Positions 58,193 through 64,000 of a stretch of 64,000 nucleotides of DNA are shown one piece after another (position 1 is the first letter of the stretch; the number at the start of each line of letters is the position of its first letter). A program made the translations under genes and the position numbers. The DNA lies in contig CM060915.1 in NCBI GenBank assembly GCA_030737875.1, positions 355,629,863 to 355,693,862 on the forward strand. Reading direction: 5' to 3'. The notes under the pieces are model-generated. The model made no database searches. It saw nothing but the letters and a program-made list of their open reading frames with translations, and was not told the DNA's origin. This DNA comes from Allium sativum. Its lineage: Eukaryota; Streptophyta; Magnoliopsida; Asparagales; Amaryllidaceae.

Positions 58193-58284
58193 GACACGAG
58201 GGTAGGCTCGTTTGCGGTATAACACTGCCCGGACCCGCCCGACAAATCCAGCAACCACAAAACAGTAGTCTAATGTTAGAGGTC
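58193..58284 (+). other. LTR stem-loop, G unit 2
   Basis: Same outline with loop CTGCCCGGACC...CCCGACAAATCC. GTTTGCGGT faces ACCACAAAA, so pairing is weaker. Confidence 0.68.
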
Positions 58285-59501
58285 TTTACAAGGCTACGGT
58301 TCTAATGAATTAAGTAACACTTAACCAGATAAACATGTGGTGGGACATGGGGGTTAAATGGGTGGCCTGGGTGGCATGTGAAATACGATTAGAAACACTT
58401 AACCAAGTTGAAACATGTAAAGAAGACATGAATAGAGTGGGTTAAGTGGAAAATTTTAGAGGGGACCAAGCATAGGTGGAAAGCTTGTATCAAGCATGGG
58501 GGACCCATTTCAAACTAGTAACCCATTAAGAATCTTTGTGAGCTCGAGTTAGATCGAGGACGGGACACGCTTACTGGGTTTGATTGTAAGAGGTCAAAAC
58601 GGGTTAACGGTGGCAACGCAAGTCCAATGGGGTCATGTGTGTGCGTGGGCCCGGGCTGGTAGGTAAGATGTTGTTGCATCGTGTAGATATAAGCCGTGCA
58701 ACTTTAGTGGCATCAGGTTGCCACTTTGGGGAGTGATACACCCCACTGTGGGACCAGCACGGGTATCTACGAGTTAGGGAGTCGATCGCATGGGGGTATT
58801 GGGTACAACTAGTGGAGATAGGGGCAGGCGGCACCTATGAAGACAGCTAGGGGTACATGAAACAACCATTATGATTATTTTGTTCAGTAGAAGGGATCAA
58901 CTTGTAGGGTGACTAGTAGTGGTGCAGTATAGTAATCATCCTATAGTGATTAGGAACGAGATTAACGCCAGAATATTCCTCCTGTTTGCTTTGTTATACC
59001 CACTTGTTTCACAGTCATACCTTGTTTTACCAGTTTATGCCTTATCCTAGTTACTTTAATAATTATATTTTTAAAATAATTATACTCGCCAGACTTTATG
59101 TCTGACCCCCTTTTGTTTTCGCCTCTTTTCTTCCTTTTCCCCCCAGGTTCTCAGGGTGGGACTAGTACTAGTGGAGCTTGATCTTGGATCTCTTTCTCTC
59201 TCTTTTGGAAGTGCTTGGATTGCTGAAAGTAAAGTTTAGCTCATCTCTTTTGTGGCTACTTGTGATGGGGTTATGCTTTTTATTTTATGTACTCAGAAAC
59301 TATTTTGTCAAGATGGTTACTAAGTGTACTTGGTTTTTCAGTTGGTTTATGATGTTGTTGCAATCAAACTATTTCTCCGCTGCAATAATTGTTGTTTTGA
59401 AAATTTTCAAGTACCAATATATCTATCTGTCTTGTTATATTTTGTTCTATTCACCAATAGTACTCCATTAAAGTTAATGCATTCCCTTTGAAATAAAAAG
59501 C

Positions 59502-60223
59502 ATGGAAGATGGAAGGAAGGTCCAGTTGGTCGCTTGGTTAATGAAGGACGAAGCCTCGTTTTGGTGGGAGGTCACGAATGGAGAGCGTCCAGTAGAGACG
59601 TGGATGGATTTCAAACATAGGTTCTAGATGAAATTTCTCTCACGAGCAGAAGAGAATTTATACGTGGAGAGGTTCTTAGCGTTGAAGCAAGGAAATTTGT
59701 CAATAAAGGCGTACGTCAACAAGTTCGATCAGTTGGTGAGATTTGGCTTAGACTTGGTGAACACACCCGAGAAGAAGGCTCTGAGTTTCATTAAAGGCTT
59801 GAATGGGCCACTACATGGGTTGGCTATGACCCACATTCCTATGGGGGCCACCTTTGAGAAACTAGTTAACATGGCGCTTATGCATGAAGAGGAGAAAGGT
59901 GTTAATGCTAATAAGGCACCGAAGAAGAAAGGGGATCAAAAGAAAACACAACAACAAAACAATAAAGGTGGTAGGATAACAATGGCAAGGGAAAGAAAAG
60001 GTGCTTTAATTGTGGGACACCAGGCCATTTGAGCAAGGACTGTAGGAAAAAGAAGAAGACTGGCTGCTTCCACTGTGGAGAGGCAGGACATCTAGTTAAA
60101 GACCGCCCGAGGAAACAGGGGCTAGGGCAAAGAACAGGGTCCACTTCTGGAGAGCAGATTCAGGCTCTCATGGCGCCAGGGCAGGCAAGAGGGCAGATTC
60201 AGGCTCTCATGGCACAAGGATAG
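59502..60223 (+). pseudogene. gag: G gag, N-terminus deleted
   Basis: Begins inside the capsid-like core (KVQLVAWLMKDEASFWWEV, then NGERPVETWMDFKHRF), showing the seven bases that both B copies lack. A stop TAG at 59625-59627 replaces the Glu codon seen in B; translation after it reads MKFLSRAEENLYVERF. A frameshift near 60000 precedes two zinc knuckles: CFNCGTPGHLSKDC, and CFHCGEAGHLVKDR, in which the last Cys is Arg. A QIQALMA repeat ends the frame. The absent first 85 or so codons were removed with the LTR tip. Confidence 0.82.
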
Positions 60224-60252
60224 GAGAGAGGTAGAAAATTTCTGTTAAAAGT

Positions 60253-60720
60253 TTGGTTTTTCTATTTGATCATCATGTTCGTACTTTATTTGATTCTGGC
60301 GCTTCACACTCATTTGTGTCTGCTTCGTTAGTTGAAACACTGCACCTAAATGCTAGTCTAGTTACGGATCCCATAGTAGTCTCAAATCCTATTGGTGGTT
60401 CGACTCATCTTTCAATGATTTGTTGGGATTTGAGAGTGTCTATTTTGAGCAATGAGTTTGAATGCAACGCCTTCGTTCTTGGCTTCACGGGCTATGGATT
60501 GATTCTAGGCATGGATTGGTTATCCAGTAATGTTGTCATCCTCGATTGTGAAAGGAGAGTGGTTAGACTTATGACTCGCCTTGGCAATACTCTCGAAATC
60601 TCTTGTAACCCCATACATTCTGTTATGTTTAGTTACCTAGAATCTCTTGATGTGTCTGTTGAAAACTTGCAGTCTGTTAGAGTAGTCCGTGAATACTCAG
60701 ATGTATTTGAAGAGGTGAAG
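60253..60720 (+). pseudogene. G protease
   Basis: Retroviral-type aspartic protease that cuts Gag-Pol. TLFDSGASHSFVSA has the catalytic Asp-Ser-Gly, and GYGLILGMDWLS is the C-terminal signature. The sequence is uninterrupted. It leads directly into RT in the same frame. Confidence 0.85.
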
Positions 60721-61500
60721 GGCTTACCTCCAAAGCGGGAGATAGACTTCCGCATATATCATGTTGATAATGCAAAACCCGTAGCTCTACCCGTTAGACA
60801 CATGGCTCCTAGGGAGAGAAAGGAGCTCAGTAAGAAAGTCAAAGAGCTGCTCGAAAAGGGGTTTATAAGGCAGAGTATTTCTGAATGGGGTGCTCCAGTA
60901 GTATTCGCAACTAAAGCGGATGGTTCACTTCGCCTACGCGTTGATTATAGGGAGCTAAACAAGCTAACTAAGAAGAATAGGCACCCACTTCCTAGAATAT
61001 ATGACTTGTTTGATCCGCTTGTAGGTGCGTCTGTTCCCTCCCAACTAGATTTGGCTACCGGGTTCCATCATCTAAGAGTGGCTGAAGACAACATTGATAA
61101 GACCGCATTTTGAACCCCGGATGGTTTCTTCGAATGGCTTGGCATGCCTTTCGGCTTAAAAAACGCACCCGCTTACTTCATTGACTTGATGAGTAGAGTG
61201 TTTAGAGAATTCCTTAATAAGTTTGTAGGGGTCTTTATAGACGACATTTTGATCTTCTCGAAGAATGAAGAAGAGCATGCTTTGCATTTAAGGGAAGTCA
61301 TGGATACTCTTCATACACATCAGCTGAAGGCCAAATTCTCCAAATGCCATTTCTGGAGAGAAGTGAGGTTTCTTGAACATGTGGTGTCCAAAGAGGGGTT
61401 AGCCATGGACCCCGCAAAAGTAGTTGCGGTGCAAGATTGGAAGGTTCCACGAAATGCAACCGAAGTCCGAAGCTTTCTCGGGCTAGCGGGCTTTTACCGA
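60721..61500 (+). pseudogene. G reverse transcriptase
   Basis: Readable through the whole domain: LPVRHMAPRERKELSKKV, EWGAPVVFATKADGSLRLRV, DYRELNKLTKKNRHPLPRI, LDLATGFHH (first catalytic Asp), [25 protein letters not shown] (catalytic Asp pair intact) and [15 protein letters not shown]. One TGA at 61111-61113 (after DKTAF) interrupts, most simply a CGA Arg codon changed by cytosine decay. Confidence 0.88.
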
Positions 61501-62322
61501 AAGTTCATTAAAGACTTTTCTAAAATCTTAGCCCCACTCACAAGATTAACGAAGAAGAACCTAACTTTCGCTTGGGATTTGGATTGCGATATTACTTTCC
61601 AACATTTGGAAAGGGCTCTAACAACAGCCCCAGTTCTGACATTGCTGGATGGGAGCAAGATGTTTACCGTATACACGAATGCATGTGGTATGGGACTAGG
61701 TGTTGTCTTGATGCAAGAAGGGAAGGTAGTAGCTTATAGAGGCAGACAGTTGAAAGTACATGAGAAAAACTAGCCAACCCACGATCTAGAGTTGGTTGCC
61801 ATCGTCTTTGCGCTTAAGTCTTGGCGCCGTTATCTCCTTGGTGAGATGTTTGAATTGTATACTGACCATAAATCGTTGAAGTACCTTTTCTCGCAGAAAG
61901 ATCTTAACTTAAGACAGCAAAGGTGGATGGAATTTCTAGCCTCTTATGATTTTGAGATTTCCTATACCCCAGGCAAGGGCAATGTGGTGGCAGATGCCTT
62001 AAGTAGGAAGAAGCTGACCTTGAATCCTCTCTTTGTAGAAAGGAAAAACTTAGAATATATAGCAAACTTTGATTTTAGACCCGCCTCTTATGATTTTGAG
62101 ATTTCCTATACCCCAGGCAAGGGCAATGTGGTAGCAGATGCCTTAAGTAGGAAGAAGATGACCTTGGGTCCTCTCTTTGTAGAAAGGCAAAGCTTAGAAT
62201 ATATAGCAAACTTTAATTTTAGACCCTCCTCTGAAATTGTGCATGGTCTGTTAGCATCACTAGAGATGCAGCCTACTCTTTTGGACTCAATAGGAACCGT
62301 GCAACGAGAAGACCCTCAGTAG
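61501..62322 (+). pseudogene. G RNase H and connection, with internal duplication
   Basis: Follows RT in frame. The first RNase H motif reads [11 protein letters not shown], where family members have TDAS, so the catalytic Asp is Asn. [19 protein letters not shown] is normal. A TAG at 61771-61773 after VHEKN replaces an expected Tyr codon. [19 protein letters not shown] and ALSRKK then occur twice in frame because of a 144-bp tandem duplication (61939-62082). The frame ends at 62322 through a second, 394-bp duplication. Confidence 0.85.
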
Positions 62323-62870
62323 TTGTTGTGATGGAAAACCTAGTAGGGGGTGAGACTTCTAGCCACCTCAATAGATGCTCCATCGATGATAGGGGTTGGC
62401 TGAGACGGAATGGAAGGTTATGCATCCCACAAGTAAGGGATTTAGTGAAGACGGTTCTCGAAGAGGCACACCATTAGCCTCTTATGATTTTGAGATTTCC
62501 TATACCCCCGGCAAGGGCAATGTGGTAGCAGATGTCTTAAGTAGGAAGAAGCTGACCTTGAGTCCTCTCTTTATAGAAAGGCAAAGCTTAGAATATATAG
62601 CAAACTTTAATTTTAGACCCTCCTCTGAAATTGTGCCTAGTCTGTTAGCATCACTAGAGATGTGGCCTACTCTTTTGGACTCAATAGGAAACGTGCAATG
62701 AGAAGACCCTCAGCTAGTTGTTGTGATGGAAAAGCTAGTTAGGGGTGAGACTTCTAGCCACCTCAATAGATACTCCATCGATGATAGGGGTTGGCTGAGA
62801 CGGGATGGAAGGTTATGCATCCCACAAGTAAGGGATTTAGTGAAGACGGATCTCGAAGAGGCACACCATT
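61939..62870 (+). repeat. Nested tandem duplications in G pol
   Basis: GCCTCTTATGATTTTGAGAT starts units at 61939, 62083 and 62477. Unit 1 is 144 bp (48 codons, in frame). Units 2 and 3 are both 394 bp (62083-62476 and 62477-62870) and not a multiple of three, so the second event shifts the frame. Units 2 and 3 end with CACACCATT. Confidence 0.93.
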
Positions 62871-62917
62871 CCAAACTGACCATACACCCAGGCAGAGACA
62901 AGATGTATAAAGATATA
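62723..62917 (+). pseudogene. G integrase, first part, cut by CACTA insertion
   Basis: Reads VRGETSSHLNRYSIDDRGWL, RRDGRLCIPQVRDLVK and TIHPGRDKMYKDI, the start of the H2C2 zinc domain. It is cut after 62917. The E integrase shows what follows in such elements (HWEGM, then CLTCQKVK). The rest should be right of the window. Confidence 0.8.
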
Positions 62918-62952
62918 CACTACAACAAAAACAATATATTACAACTTTAATT

Positions 62953-63100
62953 TTACAACGGTGGTAAAATCACCGTTGTAATAAATGTTTTTTTACAACT
63001 TTTTTCCAGAAAAGTTGTAACAAACTTATTTTTAACAACTGTGTTATTTTGACAGTTGTAATAAAAGCCTATCACAACTTTTATTTTTTGACTGTTGTAA
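62953..63100 (+). repeat. Subterminal hairpin series of the CACTA end
   Basis: TTACAACGGTG/CACCGTTGTAA (62953-62981), TTACAACTTTT/AAAAGTTGTAA (62993-63020) and ACAACTGT/ACAGTTGT (63035-63059), then a weak ACAAC/GTTGT pair (63074-63099). The outer TTACAAC/GTTGTAA is constant while the inner bases change together. Confidence 0.85.
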
Positions 63101-63627
63101 TGTATGACTATACTACAACAAAAATACCATATTAATAATTAATAAAAATTCGATAATTAATAAAAATATTAATACTCAATAACTATTATTTAATAATAAT
63201 AATAAATAGTTTATTTGAAAATATGTAATAACTAATATTAATAATTTCTTTTCGCTATATAATAATTAATAAATAATAGTTATGTATTATTATTAGAAAT
63301 TAAAAATAAATAAATAAAAATTAGCTTTTAGTAAAGAATAATTAATTTTAGTAATCAATAAATAAGAAGTAAGAATCAATAATTAAGAAGTAATAATTAA
63401 ATAATTACTTTTAAACATTTCAATAAAAATTTCAAGCAATTTATGTGATATTCTATTACATTTTTTCATAAAATAAAAGAAGAAAAATCATAAGATTAAT
63501 AAATAGCTATTATATATTATTTAACTTACCATATTAAATAACTTTCAAAATAGTAATTATTAATATTAAATTACTAGTTTATTTTGCCACTTGTAATAAA
63601 TGTCTAATAATCAATATTATCAATTAA

Positions 63628-64000
63628 CACTACAAAGAAAATATGCAAATAGCGGTACGGTAGATTTTAGTAGCGAAATACACCGTCCCAAATTGGCGAT
63701 GGATTTCCTGGAATTGGTAAGGGATATTATCCATGATTTTTTATTTCAACTTACTTTAAATTATTACCATTGAGTTTTCATTTCTGACGCTAAAGCATAG
63801 CAAATACAGTGATTTACCGTTATCAGTTTGTAACGAACCAGTTTTCAACGCTTTTTATATATGAGATTTATTCGAGTTGATACTTAGGAAATTTATACTT
63901 GGTTAAGATTTTGAAATTTAGTCTATTCTAATATGGTTTTGGATTGATTTTTTTTTATAAGTGTGAATATATTAAATAATCTTTGAATCTAAAATTTGTT
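63628..64000 (+). mobile_element. Second CACTA-like terminus
   Basis: CACTACAAAGAAAATATGC followed by AGCGGTACGG...TAGCGAAATACACCG, a different subterminal pattern from 62918, so a different family. It may be a separate insertion into the first. Confidence 0.5.

Larger units (their letters stand above)
56500..59490 (+). mobile_element. 5' LTR of element G (3' tip deleted)
   Basis: Starts TGTAACACCTTGAATTTTC, related to the B LTR. GTCGACC palindromes at 56791-56840, TATA box TATATAA at 56987, a 40-bp triplicate at 57371-57490, a stem-loop pair at 58070-58284, and GTGATACACCCCAC...GTGGG shared with B at 58733. Homology with B ends at ATTCCCTTTG (59490). The final 35 or so LTR bases, the primer site and the N-terminal gag codons have been deleted. 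Confidence 0.8.
62918..64000 (+). mobile_element. CACTA-type DNA transposon end(s), runs off the right edge
   Basis: CACTACAACAAAAAC begins exactly where the G integrase stops, as expected for an En/Spm (CACTA) terminus. It is followed by four TTACAAC/GTTGTAA subterminal hairpins. A related TACTACAACAAAAATACC occurs at 63111 and CACTACAAAGAAAATATGC at 63628, so two further tips may be nested. The remainder is extremely AT-rich (TTAATAATTAATAAA repeats at 63120-63620). No transposase frame is present in the visible part. Confidence 0.72.

Noticed and set aside
59178..59471. 97-residue hydrophobic frame that resembles a membrane protein
   Set aside because: It lies in the U5 part of the G LTR, where B has the homologous sequence without a comparable frame.

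Overview
The window is nuclear, intergenic DNA of a flowering plant, almost certainly a large repeat-rich genome. It is AT-rich and full of (TA)n and (CA)n tracts. I see no intact host gene. Nearly every base from 6.2 kb to the right edge belongs to LTR retrotransposons inserted into one another, with CACTA-type DNA transposon ends at the far right. The tRNA primer sites (plant tRNA-Lys, tRNA-iMet, tRNA-Asp), Ty3/gypsy chromovirus proteins and CACTA termini all point to a plant.

Layout. (1) 1-2074: 5' end of a minus-strand gypsy element (here 'H'): LTR, tRNA-Lys primer site and broken gag. (2) 2075-6217: AT-rich spacer with an RRM-like coding scrap, a MITE-like cluster and hairpins. (3) 6223-55739: one large element ('A') flanked by a GGGAT duplication. 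Its two LTRs measure 3624 and 3629 bp once the insertions are removed. Its 5' LTR holds element 'B' (9052-24079, flanked by CGGGG), its 3' LTR holds element 'C' (47296-54394, flanked by CTTAT), and its interior holds a minus-strand chromovirus 'E' (26271-42332). E is itself split by element 'D' (33516-40219, flanked by ATTAG). (4) 55816-56499: start of another LTR ('F'), broken by (5) element 'G' (56500 onward), a plus-strand chromovirus with gag, protease, RT and RNase H. Its integrase is cut at 62918 by (6) CACTA-type ends.

How they relate. B has three 3.5-kb LTRs separated by two internal domains that carry gag but no RT, RNase H or integrase. Its LTR and gag resemble those of G, so a G-like element could have mobilised it. 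A carries no pol, and its LTR shares modules with that of E. C looks like a 7.1-kb solo LTR swollen by three tandem arrays. D has a tRNA-Asp primer site and a decayed Asn/Glu-rich reading frame that I do not recognise. Every coding region is broken.

The observation most worth checking is an 80-94 bp stem-loop in the LTRs of A, B, E and G, usually as a tandem pair, about 1-2 kb downstream of the TATA box. Its stems change sequence between copies while pairing is largely kept, which suggests selection on the fold.
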